This document shows, one piece after another, positions 17,460-25,346 of a stretch of DNA of 64,000 nucleotides. Each line of letters begins with the position of its first letter. The first letter of the stretch is position 1. Under the pieces are notes generated by a model. The model was not told the DNA's origin. It ran no database searches and worked only from the letters and a program-made list of their open reading frames with translations. The translations under genes and the position numbers were made by a program. The DNA is from Bacillota bacterium (GTDB lineage Bacteria > Bacillota > Clostridia > Acetivibrionales > DSM-1351). The stretch lies in contig JAEXOY010000002.1 of assembly GCA_023439045.1 (NCBI GenBank), forward strand, positions 62,001-126,000, given 5' to 3'.

Positions 17460-18185
17460 ATGCTGCAAATTGCTGTCTGTGACGACAATATTGAAGAGCT
17501 GTCCAATATGGTACGTCTCATCGACCTATACCAAACAACAAAACATTTAGACTGCGAACATGCCGTCTTTCCAAACGGATTTGAGCTGCTTTCGGCCTTA
17601 GAAAAAGGAAAGCAGTTTGACATATATTGCCTGGACATCATGATGCCGGGCTTTAACGGCATTGATGTGGCTAAGGAAATCCGCACGTTTGACAAAACTG
17701 CGCCGATTTTATTTTTTACCTCCTCGCCCGAATTTGCTTTGGAGAGCTATTCGGTGAAAGCCATCAACTACATATTGAAGCCTATCTCAAAGGAAAAACT
17801 GTTCTTCACCTTTGATGAGCTGATGGAGCAGATCAAAGTGGAAAAAGATGAGGATGCGGTGATTGTAAAGAGCAATGATGGCATTCAAAAAATATTGATC
17901 TCCAATTTGGTGTTTGCTGAGGTCATCGGAAGAAATGTGCTCTACCACCTGCGCTCCGGCAAGGTCATCGAATGTACGGAGTATTTTTCTGATGTCTGTG
18001 ACAATCTTCTAAGCTATGGGTGCTTTATCAAGCCCCACCGCAGCTATCTTGTGAATATGCAGTATGTGAATACTATCGAAAGTCATCATATTACCTTACA
18101 GACTCTTTCCTCTGTCCCGATTGCACAGGGCAAGGCAAAGGAGGTAAAGCAACAATATCTGAATTATCAAATGGAAGGGGAATAA
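17460..18185 (+). CDS. LytTR-family response regulator (AgrA-like)
   Basis: A 241-residue two-component regulator. The receiver domain starts LQIAVCDDNIEEL with the acidic pair, has the phospho-acceptor Asp in YCLDIMMPGFNG and the switch Lys in LKPIS. The LytTR DNA-binding domain occupies residues about 135-240, with IVFAEVIGRNV-like and FIKPHRSYLVNMQYV phrases. The start at 17460 lies seven bases after GGAGG; the frame is open to 17334 but without a ribosome site. Four bases separate it from the kinase gene. It probably acts on the repeat array upstream and on the divergent lemA/SLH unit. Confidence 0.9.
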   Translation: MLQIAVCDDNIEELSNMVRLIDLYQTTKHLDCEHAVFPNGFELLSALEKGKQFDIYCLDIMMPGFNGIDVAKEIRTFDKTAPILFFTSSPEFALESYSVKAINYILKPISKEKLFFTFDELMEQIKVEKDEDAVIVKSNDGIQKILISNLVFAEVIGRNVLYHLRSGKVIECTEYFSDVCDNLLSYGCFIKPHRSYLVNMQYVNTIESHHITLQTLSSVPIAQGKAKEVKQQYLNYQMEGE

Positions 18186-18189
18186 GTGA

Positions 18190-19461
18190 ATGTTAGAAAC
18201 TGTCATAGGACTTCTGCGTTTTGGATCTTCTCTGGTCTTTGGCATAGGGGTATCTTTTCTCTTTGCAGGAATCCAACCCACAAGAAAAAACCGACTCACC
18301 GCGGGCTTTCTCTGTGTCATTTTTCTTTTAGTTCAAACCACTAGTTGGTGGCTTTTGGGTATCGGTTTGACGTCAAATCTGTATCCGCTGATTATCCATC
18401 TGCCACAGATTGTGATATTCTCACTATACTATAAACGTCCGTGGCTTATTTCAGCCGTTAGCGTGCTTTCCGGTTATCTTTGCTGTCAAGCTCCACGCTG
18501 GGTCGGTTCCCTTGCGGAAGCTGCCTTTAACAGCAGTGTTGCGGAGAACGTTTTTTATATTGGGGCGATATTTGTATTCTACTATTTCCTAAAACGGTAT
18601 GTAGTTGCTCCAGTCCGACATCTTGTGGAGCTGTCCACGAAATACTGCTTAATTTTACTCGGAGTGCCGCTTATGTACTATCTGTTCGACTATGCCACCA
18701 TCATTTACACCAATGTGCTATACAGTGGAGTCAAATGGGCGATACGGCTCATGCCTTCAACAATCTCTGTTTTCTATTTTGTGTTTGTGATCATTTACTA
18801 CACAGAGACACAAAAACAGGCATCCCTCCAAAGAGATCGGGATATGCTGGATGCGCATTTCCGGGTGGCGCAGACAGAGTTTTCTACTCTGCGGCAGATG
18901 CAGCAGAATGCCGCATCCTATCGGCACGATATGCGTCACCATTTCGCTCTATTACAAGGAATGGCCTACAGGGAACAAATTGAAGAGATCAAGGAGTATC
19001 TGCGGATTGCACAGTCCGACATGGACGCTATCACGCCTATGCGTTTTTGCGAAAATGAAACGGTCAATCTGATTTTGTCCACTTTCGCCTCGAAAGCGAA
19101 ACAAGCGGAAATCTTACTCTCGGTGGATGCGAAACTACCAGATGCACTGCCATTTAGCGACACTGAGCTTTGTTCGCTTCTGTCAAACGCTTTGGAAAAT
19201 GCCATACATGCCACAAAAAATATAAATGATAGCAATGAACGCTATATTACACTTCGAGTGTACTCCAAGAATAACAAACTGTGCATTGACATTCGCAACC
19301 GTTATCAGGCTGAACCGATATTTCAGCAAGGTATTCCCGTGTCACAAGAACCGGGGCATGGCTTTGGGACTAAAAGCATGGCTCATATCGTGAAAAAGCA
19401 TGGCGGTGTATTTCAGTTTTCGGTTAAGGATGGCTGGTTTATATTTCAGGCTACTGCATAA
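18190..19461 (+). CDS. GHKL sensor histidine kinase (AgrC-like)
   Basis: A 423-residue kinase with six or seven N-terminal membrane segments (residues about 8-205) and no extracellular sensor domain of note. The H-box is YRHDMRHHFALLQGM. The ATPase has an N-box in LLSNALENAIHA and a G-box in GHGFGTKSM, the HATPase_c_5 type. This is the architecture of AgrC/ComD peptide-sensing kinases, but no peptide precursor or AgrB-like gene is nearby. The start has AAGGGG at good spacing. Composition resembles the adjacent SLH and lemA genes more than the rest of the window. Confidence 0.9.
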   Translation: MLETVIGLLRFGSSLVFGIGVSFLFAGIQPTRKNRLTAGFLCVIFLLVQTTSWWLLGIGLTSNLYPLIIHLPQIVIFSLYYKRPWLISAVSVLSGYLCCQAPRWVGSLAEAAFNSSVAENVFYIGAIFVFYYFLKRYVVAPVRHLVELSTKYCLILLGVPLMYYLFDYATIIYTNVLYSGVKWAIRLMPSTISVFYFVFVIIYYTETQKQASLQRDRDMLDAHFRVAQTEFSTLRQMQQNAASYRHDMRHHFALLQGMAYREQIEEIKEYLRIAQSDMDAITPMRFCENETVNLILSTFASKAKQAEILLSVDAKLPDALPFSDTELCSLLSNALENAIHATKNINDSNERYITLRVYSKNNKLCIDIRNRYQAEPIFQQGIPVSQEPGHGFGTKSMAHIVKKHGGVFQFSVKDGWFIFQATA

Positions 19462-19474
19462 TCTCGCATGGGAT

Positions 19475-19508
19475 AAAAAAAGCAATACCTTCTGGTATTG
19501 CTTTTTTA
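19475..19508. terminator. Bidirectional terminator between the kinase and hgcB
   Basis: AAAAAGCAATACC, loop TTCT, then GGTATTGCTTTTT. Flanking A and T runs let it work on both strands, closing the kinase operon and the hgc operon. Confidence 0.85.
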
Positions 19509-19528
19509 CCAATGCTTATCGCTACTAC

Positions 19529-19831
19529 TTAGCAGCAGCTTCCGCCGCTATCCCCACTTGAGCAATCACAGGTTGGCTCGGTACCCAAAAGCCAACCTTT
19601 AATAACAGCATACGCGCACCCAACACCTGACTTTACATCTATTGCATGAAATGGACAGTTTTTCGCGCATGCCCCACACTCCATGCAATTATCTTTTTGT
19701 GTAATTACTGCTTTTTTGTCTTGCAGCACAAACACCTCATGCGGGCACACGTCCAAACAACGCCCGCAGCCTGTGCAGGCAGCAGTATCAAGTTTCAAGG
19801 TGCAAACATTTTTTATATATTTATCTCTCAT
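19529..19831 (-). CDS. hgcB: HgcB, ferredoxin of mercury methylation
   Basis: A 100-residue 2x[4Fe-4S] ferredoxin. The first cluster motif is CTGCGRCLDVCP (Cys19, 22, 25, 29) and the second CMECGACAKNCP (Cys49, 52, 55, 59). Beyond the clusters it has Cys72 in GVGCAYAVI and a C-terminal vicinal pair Cys99-Cys100, both hallmarks of HgcB; Cys88 and Cys90 are extra. HgcB is thought to reduce the HgcA corrinoid and hand over Hg(II) through the thiol pair. GGGAGG precedes the ATG, ten bases after hgcA. Identification rests on these cysteines plus the hgcA neighbour. Confidence 0.88.
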   Translation of the reverse strand: MRDKYIKNVCTLKLDTAACTGCGRCLDVCPHEVFVLQDKKAVITQKDNCMECGACAKNCPFHAIDVKSGVGCAYAVIKGWLLGTEPTCDCSSGDSGGSCC

Positions 19832-19841
19832 AACAACCTCC

Positions 19842-21110
19842 CTATATAAAGCAATTAACTAACAACAGTATAACTCCTGCAGCAATAGATACAACAATAG
19901 CAGGTACTGCGACCTTCATTTCCTTTATAACTCCAGAAAAGGAAGTGTAGGTAGATGACCCGGTAAAGTTCATAGCATAGTAAGATGCAACGGCAGGAAG
20001 AGTCAGCAGAAATGCTATCGTCTTGAGAATTCCATACGATGGCATTTGCGGCCATCCATTTATTATGTTAATGCATACAGCCCATAGAAGCCCCAGTAGC
20101 CAACCCTTTGCAGCAAAGGACCGGAGTGGAATCCATGGTAGCAGTATTGGCGTAATAACACTTCCTACTACAAGAGCTCCTACAAAAGCATAGAAATCTA
20201 CCAATCCAAAGGAATTTATAACAAACAAATTTAACATAAACATTATGCCAAATACAAACAATGCTATTCTGAAGGTGCTTATCAATTCTATAGGTGTTAG
20301 CACCAATCTATCAACAAAGGGGAATTTTACCCTTCTCATTTCAGGTGTTGCCTTCATCCCAGAACTAATAAAATCCTTTATGTCACAAGCTCTGACAGGT
20401 CCAAATACTACTTTGAAACCAGTCTGTTTTGTAACCTCATGAGCGCTGACACCGGGAGCACCCAGTTGCGGTAGAATAATAGTTTTGTGTGATACTAATT
20501 CATTAAGCCTTACTTTCTTTATTCTATTGATAAGTTCTTTGGTGCCAAATGTTCCCTTACCTGCTGCGCACCATACATTGACCCCTTTTGTATCTAGCAC
20601 CATTATCCAAGCATGCAAACCCTCCAGCTCTTTTCTCAGGGAGTCAAAGGTAAGCTTATAATTAGCAGTTACCAGCACAGGGGATTTTTCGTCAGGATTC
20701 CCTACGGCATAAACACCGGGATTGATTTTATAATTCATTCTATTAATACCAAAGCGAACCTTCAATGTTCCGAATATATCTTTCGGGTTTAACTTGGTGT
20801 TGACCTGTGGTACTTTACCTACTGATGTATTAATCTCGGTCTTTATCCATTTGTCATTTAAATTATATTTGGTTACAGGCTCATTGGGCTTTACACCACA
20901 ACAGCAAGAGCTTTGAGGTGCACTCTCCTTGCAGCCCGACATATTAGCTGTATTGTAACCTGCTGTATTAGCTGTATTGCAACATGCTGTATTAGATACA
21001 TTAATCTTTTGCTGTGTGTTGATGACAGCTGCCTTAGGCCGAATTTTTAACCTTGGGGCATTGGTACCCTTGGTGTCAGCATTACTAGAGCTGGAATTAT
21101 TACTGTCCAA
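19842..21110 (-). CDS. hgcA: HgcA, corrinoid methyltransferase of mercury methylation, with Cys-rich N-terminal extension
   Basis: A 422-residue membrane corrinoid protein. The cap-helix signature NVWCAAGKG is at residues 178-186, with Cys181 the expected cobalt ligand. Other family phrases are PGVYAVGNP, SPVLVTANYKLTFDSLR and LPQLGAPGVSAHEV. Five membrane helices fill residues about 270-422. HgcA passes a methyl carbanion to Hg(II). Unusually, about 85 residues precede the conserved start and contain Cys43, 44, 60, 69, 70 and 71 in NTA/NTAN repeats and SSCCCGVKPN. TTG is the start codon, eight bases after AGGAGG, so the extension appears genuine. It lies between the ArsR gene and hgcB in one operon. 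Confidence 0.9.
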   Translation of the reverse strand: MDSNNSSSSNADTKGTNAPRLKIRPKAAVINTQQKINVSNTACCNTANTAGYNTANMSGCKESAPQSSCCCGVKPNEPVTKYNLNDKWIKTEINTSVGKVPQVNTKLNPKDIFGTLKVRFGINRMNYKINPGVYAVGNPDEKSPVLVTANYKLTFDSLRKELEGLHAWIMVLDTKGVNVWCAAGKGTFGTKELINRIKKVRLNELVSHKTIILPQLGAPGVSAHEVTKQTGFKVVFGPVRACDIKDFISSGMKATPEMRRVKFPFVDRLVLTPIELISTFRIALFVFGIMFMLNLFVINSFGLVDFYAFVGALVVGSVITPILLPWIPLRSFAAKGWLLGLLWAVCINIINGWPQMPSYGILKTIAFLLTLPAVASYYAMNFTGSSTYTSFSGVIKEMKVAVPAIVVSIAAGVILLLVNCFI

Positions 21111-21144
21111 AGTACTCTCCTCCTATTTGTATTACTTTTCCTTG

Positions 21145-21465
21145 CTAATGTTGTTCAGTGTTCAGGTTATGGCATATGCATTCCTCAGAAGGCTTGCAGA
21201 TTTCACTTAAAACAGTACTTATCATCTCAAAGCTCTCGTTGTTTAGTGAATATTTCATCCACGAGCCATCTTTTCTGGCGGTAACTAGTCCACTGTCAGT
21301 AAGTTGCTTCATGTGATAGGACAGTGTCGGCTGTGTAAAATGAAAATACTCCAGTATATCACAGGCACACATTTCGCCACATGATAGCATTTCAACTATT
21401 TTGAGCCTTGTTTCATCAGCCAGTGACTTAAATATTGATACGTATTCTTCATAGTTTCTTTTCAT
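21145..21465 (-). CDS. ArsR-family metal-sensing repressor of the hgc operon
   Basis: A 106-residue winged-helix regulator. The recognition part reads YFHFTQPTLSYHMKQL. The metal site CGEMCACDIL (Cys29, Cys33, Cys35) is the ELCVCDL-type motif of As/Cd/Hg-responsive ArsR proteins, and a second cluster Cys90, Cys96, Cys98 lies at the C-terminus. It is first gene of the arsR-hgcA-hgcB unit, 34 bases before hgcA, and probably represses its own promoter, which is buried in a 54-base palindrome. ArsR-like genes are known companions of hgcAB. Whether the inducer is arsenic or mercury cannot be read from sequence. Confidence 0.9.
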   Translation of the reverse strand: MKRNYEEYVSIFKSLADETRLKIVEMLSCGEMCACDILEYFHFTQPTLSYHMKQLTDSGLVTARKDGSWMKYSLNNESFEMISTVLSEICKPSEECICHNLNTEQH

Positions 21466-21490
21466 AATCTTTTATCCTCTAAAAATAAAA

Positions 21491-21544
21491 TATAGACAAA
21501 TCTCTATATGATTAGTATATAATCAATATAGAGATTTGTCTATA
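21491..21544 (-). promoter_or_regulatory. Promoter inside a 54-bp palindromic operator, arsR-hgcAB
   Basis: Two arms of 24 bases, beginning TATAGACAAATCTCTATATG, are inverted repeats with one extra base on one side. On the minus strand TAGACA (21537-21542) and TATACT (21514-21519) stand 17 bases apart, so both promoter elements are within the palindrome. A repressor bound here would block RNA polymerase, as in ArsR autoregulation. Confidence 0.8.
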
Positions 21545-21567
21545 CGTCATGCATATATTCTATTTTG

Positions 21568-22809
21568 CTATGATTCAATTCCATTTTTCAATGATTCAAC
21601 TCTATTTTTGCTATTCCTCTTTGAGAACCTTACTATGTAATGAGTGCCGCCAACGAATAAGCCCATAATAGAAAGATATTCAAGTCCGTCTAAAACCTTA
21701 TTATTTTCCAACGGCCCCTCATCACCCTTTGCCCCAAACTCTCTGTCAAAGCTTCTGACATCATAATCTCTTTTACTATTGTTACTACCTTCATCTCCCT
21801 TCCCCTTAGAAGTACCATTATCTGCTGGTGCATTACCTCTTTCAGATAAGCCACTTCTACCTTTAGATGGTCTGTTTGTGAAGCCATTTTTTCTATCACC
21901 CGAGTTAAAACTATCCGGTCTTCGCTTCATATCCCTTTGTCCATCCATTCCATAATTTTGAGAGCTGGAGGATATGCTTTCAGATTGGCTCTTATCAGCA
22001 CTTGGGTATTGCTCATAATACTGCTCTATAGCGTCTTGCTGGTACTGATTTCCCTTTGAACATCTTAGCGCCAATAGTGGACACAATTTACCACAGCCAT
22101 GGCATACCATATTATCCAAAAACTTTTCAAGAGTGGGAGTTTCCTCAGAGTTTGCATCTCCTGAAATCTGTGATGACTGATTTTCGGTAGTATCCTCTTG
22201 AGTCTGTTGTTTTATAGCTTTTGCTCCTGCATCAGTGTCAGGAGCTTTATCCTTTTCAAACGGTTCTTTTAGAAAATTCACTGCATTTGATGAGGCAAAG
22301 CCCCTTATACCAGCTAGCATTATCACAACTGCAAGAACCCTGCACACTATCATTCTCGCTCTACTATATGTGTCAATACCAAATATTCTCTTCATCGCAT
22401 TAATGATCTGCTGCCAATTAAGTCCGACGTGAACAGATATCAAAATTAGAGATACTATGGATGCAAAATGATGCCAACTAGACCAAAATGCAAGATTTTT
22501 GGACTGAAACTGTGGAAAAAGTTCTACCGAAATCAGTATCCCACTAATAATAATAAATGTAACCAAGACTAATAATACCGCATCTATTACATACTGAATT
22601 CTTACTGTTGCTGGAACTCTTCCTGCTTTTGAAAATATCTTTTTTGTAACTGCTACAATCCACTTACCATTTAACAATTTATGTACAAAAAACAGCCCGA
22701 ATACTACCAAGCCCAATATTTCATGCCACTTTATACCTGTAATGAATGTACTCATAAGACATATAAATATTGCTGTCATACCAATATTTAAAAATATATT
22801 TTTTTTCAT
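21568..22809 (-). CDS. DUF4405 cytochrome b-like membrane protein with Cys-containing tail
   Basis: A 413-residue protein with four or five N-terminal helices (residues about 5-160) of the DUF4405 type, including paired histidines in WSSWHHFASIVSLILISVHVGLN suitable for heme, though heme binding is unproven. A later segment, CHGCGKLCPLLALRC near residue 237, holds four cysteines that could bind a cluster or metal. A long Ser/Gly/Asn/Lys-rich disordered region follows, then a last helix near 385. It lies directly upstream of the arsR-hgcAB promoter on the same strand. It may carry electrons across the membrane. No clear promoter was found. Confidence 0.7.
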   Translation of the reverse strand: MKKNIFLNIGMTAIFICLMSTFITGIKWHEILGLVVFGLFFVHKLLNGKWIVAVTKKIFSKAGRVPATVRIQYVIDAVLLVLVTFIIISGILISVELFPQFQSKNLAFWSSWHHFASIVSLILISVHVGLNWQQIINAMKRIFGIDTYSRARMIVCRVLAVVIMLAGIRGFASSNAVNFLKEPFEKDKAPDTDAGAKAIKQQTQEDTTENQSSQISGDANSEETPTLEKFLDNMVCHGCGKLCPLLALRCSKGNQYQQDAIEQYYEQYPSADKSQSESISSSSQNYGMDGQRDMKRRPDSFNSGDRKNGFTNRPSKGRSGLSERGNAPADNGTSKGKGDEGSNNSKRDYDVRSFDREFGAKGDEGPLENNKVLDGLEYLSIMGLFVGGTHYIVRFSKRNSKNRVESLKNGIES

Positions 22810-22934
22810 AGTCTAGCCTCTTTTCACAATATGTACTCATTCACTATAAGTATTATAAAAAACAAATCTGAACTTTATTTGTCTTAATTATGATTTTTTT
22901 GTGAAGATTATGAAACTAAAAAGTAACAACCTTT

Positions 22935-22963
22935 TTGACATAACACCTTTATAGCTATAAAAT
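22935..22963 (+). promoter_or_regulatory. Sigma-A-type promoter of the HEAT-like protein gene
   Basis: TTGACA (22935-22940) and TAAAAT (22958-22963) are separated by 17 bases, about 45 bases before the coding start. Confidence 0.7.
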
Positions 22964-23006
22964 ATAATTAAGAGTACAAAATAACAATGATTAAAAGGAG
23001 AGTACT

Positions 23007-23615
23007 ATGTTATTTAGCTATAAAAAAACTTGGTTACCAGTAATAATAGTAGTAGTTATTTGCGCTATAGCTATTTCAATTGTTGTTCTAAACACTCTTA
23101 AAGATGATACAGTAGATGGCCCAGGTCAGCAGACATCAGCAGTTTCAACGTCACAGCAAAATACTCAGCCAGGAGGGTCAACGGATACATCCAAAGATAA
23201 CTCTGGTGATACGAGTGCCTCAGCTGCCACAAATTCCACTGAGCAGAACAAAGGATCTGATGATTTGTCAGGTAAAGACGTACCTGAAGATGTAAAGTTT
23301 TATATGGACAAGCTTAGTGATAAAAGCTATACAAAACTATACGGAGACGGTTATACATGGTATACAGCGGCAGAGGAGCTTGGCCTTATAGGGAAACCCG
23401 CTATACCCTCACTCATTGAGCGCATTGAAACCAAGGACGACTATGAGCGTGCTTTGGTGTTTTATGCCCTCTTATTAGCTACCCAAAATGAAAATGTAGC
23501 GTCTATTACAAACGGAGAATATATAGAGGTAAACCTGGACTTTGACACCACTCAGCACGCCGCCATGAAGGAAAAGTGTTTGGCATGGTGGGATAAGTAT
23601 AAGGATAAATTCTAA
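23007..23615 (+). CDS. Membrane-anchored protein with HEAT-like C-terminal domain
   Basis: A 202-residue protein of unknown function. One N-terminal helix (residues 10-30, WLPVIIVVVICAIAISIVVL) anchors it outside the membrane. Residues 35-90 are a Ser/Thr/Gly/Asp-rich linker. The C-terminal 110 residues include a HEAT-like helix pair (AAEELGLIGKPAIPSLIERI) and WYTAAEEL, WWDKYKDKF. AAAGGAGA precedes the ATG. It is divergent from the DUF4405 gene and convergent with the Co/Ni permease, with a terminator between. No enzymatic residues are evident. Confidence 0.75.
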   Translation: MLFSYKKTWLPVIIVVVICAIAISIVVLNTLKDDTVDGPGQQTSAVSTSQQNTQPGGSTDTSKDNSGDTSASAATNSTEQNKGSDDLSGKDVPEDVKFYMDKLSDKSYTKLYGDGYTWYTAAEELGLIGKPAIPSLIERIETKDDYERALVFYALLLATQNENVASITNGEYIEVNLDFDTTQHAAMKEKCLAWWDKYKDKF

Positions 23616-23648
23616 TCACACTTTAAAGCCTATAAATCCCTATATTCT

Positions 23649-23707
23649 AAAAAAGGCTGCTACTATAATCAAAAACTTTTGATCTTTGACTATAGCAACA
23701 GCCTGCT
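23649..23707. terminator. Bidirectional terminator between the HEAT-like gene and the Co/Ni permease
   Basis: AGGCTGCTACTATAATC pairs with GACTATAGCAACAGCCT around an A/T-rich loop, with A run before and T run on the opposite strand. Confidence 0.75.
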
Positions 23708-23717
23708 AAAAACACAT

Positions 23718-24758
23718 CTAACTATCCATTTTGGATAGCTTTCTTTTTTTCTTCACAGTACTAATTATAAGGCCTGTTATAACAACTATGGCTAAGGTCA
23801 ATGCACCTCCAACCAAGCCTGATACACTTGTCCCGGAATTAACTGCAGGCCAGCTTTGACTCTCTGCATTGTTGTCCTCTTCTCCCCCGTCTTTAAAACC
23901 ATAATCAGGGAGAATAGCTGTCTTCTCCTGTAACCCTGACAAGGTTTTATGTATGCCCTCCGGTTGCTCAAGCTCAGTAGTTCCTGTGGTTTTTTCAATT
24001 GACCATTCAAGTCCGTCGGGATAAGAGGAAGCAAACCAGGATAATGCACCCCCAACGGCTATAAATGCGACTATGAATATAATGACAATTTTCTTTGCAG
24101 ACCTGTCTTTTGCCTGTGAAGCAGACTCCAGTAATTCAGGCTTTGCCTTCCAAACAAATGATACAATTGCTCCTGTTACCAGGCCCTCCACTACTCCTAT
24201 TGCAAGATGAATTAATTGCATAAAGGATAAAAATGATACAAAAGGCACTTCTGTTTTTCCAGATAAAAAGGTCTCAAGTACAACACTCAAAGAACCCAAT
24301 TGCAGTCCAATAATTGAAGCTATTATAGATGCCGTAAAAATTCTTTTGGTATTCAATCCCTTTCTGGTAAGTAGCTTATATATAATGGGATATGCAATAA
24401 AGCACGTATAAAATCCAAGGTTAAACACATTACAACCGTACGCTAGCAAACCACCGTCTCCAAAAAATAACGCCTGAATAAGCAGAATTGCAGCCATTGT
24501 CAAAAATCCAGCATTTGGCCCCAATAGGATGGCTAGTAGCATTCCACCTCCTAAGTGTCCACTCGAACCGGTTCCCGGTATAGTAAAATTAATCATCTGT
24601 GCCGCAAATACAAATGCCCCTATAGCTCCCATCAGAGGAATTTTCTGATCGTCCATCTCATTTTTTATTTTTCTAATTGAATATGCAGCAACTCCAATAG
24701 TAGTTGCATACATTGCACCACCAACAACTGGCGATATCAGCATATCAGCCATATGCAT
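23718..24758 (-). CDS. Energy-coupling-factor Co/Ni transporter permease, M component fused to PDGLE domain
   Basis: A 346-residue membrane protein. Residues 1-210 are a CbiM/NikM component starting MHMADMLISPVVGG, whose N-terminal His binds Co2+ or Ni2+; GSSGHLGGGMLLAILLGPN is another family phrase. The rest, with ASSYPDGLEWSIEK near residue 260 and a final helix about 312-332, is the PDGLE (CbiN/NikN) domain, giving an MN fusion. The T and A components are not in the window. Nickel versus cobalt cannot be decided. Cobalt supply for the HgcA corrinoid is a tempting link only. The start lies behind AGGAGAGG. Confidence 0.85.
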   Translation of the reverse strand: MHMADMLISPVVGGAMYATTIGVAAYSIRKIKNEMDDQKIPLMGAIGAFVFAAQMINFTIPGTGSSGHLGGGMLLAILLGPNAGFLTMAAILLIQALFFGDGGLLAYGCNVFNLGFYTCFIAYPIIYKLLTRKGLNTKRIFTASIIASIIGLQLGSLSVVLETFLSGKTEVPFVSFLSFMQLIHLAIGVVEGLVTGAIVSFVWKAKPELLESASQAKDRSAKKIVIIFIVAFIAVGGALSWFASSYPDGLEWSIEKTTGTTELEQPEGIHKTLSGLQEKTAILPDYGFKDGGEEDNNAESQSWPAVNSGTSVSGLVGGALTLAIVVITGLIISTVKKKRKLSKMDS

Positions 24759-24786
24759 AGTATAATCCTCTCCTTTTTAAACAAAT

Positions 24787-25013
24787 AACCCATGAATGGG
24801 TACCAAAATAATAGCCCTTCATGGGTTAATGATTCAAAAGTATTGTATAATTGTATCGCACAAAAAACTGATCATAATATAAAGTTATTAAACCCTTACA
24901 AAACCTTATATGGTTGAAATCTTCATGATTTCAAATTCAATAGAAATAGTATCACAACATCCCCATTTTGTCAAAATGGATTACACTTGATATACCATGA
25001 TATTCATCCTATA
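24787..25013 (-). promoter_or_regulatory. Promoter, long structured leader and upstream dyad of the Co/Ni permease
   Basis: On the minus strand TTGACA (24969-24974) and TACTAT (24946-24951) are 17 bases apart, giving a leader of about 180 bases. The leader ends in a strong hairpin with arms AACCCATGAA and TTCATGGGTT at 24787-24827 that lacks a good T run, and holds smaller hairpins near 24910-24935. Upstream of -35, TATACCATGA and TCATCCTATA form an imperfect dyad (24991-25013). I do not recognise a NiCo or cobalamin riboswitch. Confidence 0.5.
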
Positions 25014-25230
25014 TTTCAATACTATTTAAAATTCTCTTTAGTTCTAGCAATTCCTCCGCTGTCAGAGTAATGCCCTTGCCCATTTTTTCCTGGTCGGGTG
25101 CCCATTCTCTGATATCATACTTTGGCTCCCTGTCATTCCAGCTTATCAGTTTCAGCTCCTTTGTCCACCCCTTTGAGGATTCAGACAAGACACCTAGAGA
25201 CTCCTTAATCTCGAACTTAATTTCTGCCAT
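25009..25230 (-). CDS. YdbC-type PC4-like DNA-binding protein
   Basis: A 73-residue protein resembling YdbC, the bacterial PC4-like fold that binds single-stranded DNA. Visible marks are EIKESLGVLSES, GWTKELKLISWNDREPKYDIREW and the terminal helix LTAEELLELKRIL. Length agrees with the family. AAAGGAGAG precedes the ATG. It stands between the Co/Ni permease and the TetM-like gene. Its role is probably transcription or repair related. Confidence 0.85.
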   Translation of the reverse strand: MAEIKFEIKESLGVLSESSKGWTKELKLISWNDREPKYDIREWAPDQEKMGKGITLTAEELLELKRILNSIEI

Positions 25231-25346
25231 AAAAACTCTCCTTTTTAGTATAATATATTTTTATTGTTCCCATTTAAAAATACTAATTAATTATATTGCC
25301 GTCAGTACATGTTCTTCAAATACCGTGCTTAAACTACTTGCACATC

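Noticed and set aside
24787..24827. Intrinsic terminator or NiCo riboswitch before the Co/Ni permease
   Set aside because: The hairpin lacks a T run and I find none of the conserved NiCo riboswitch modules.
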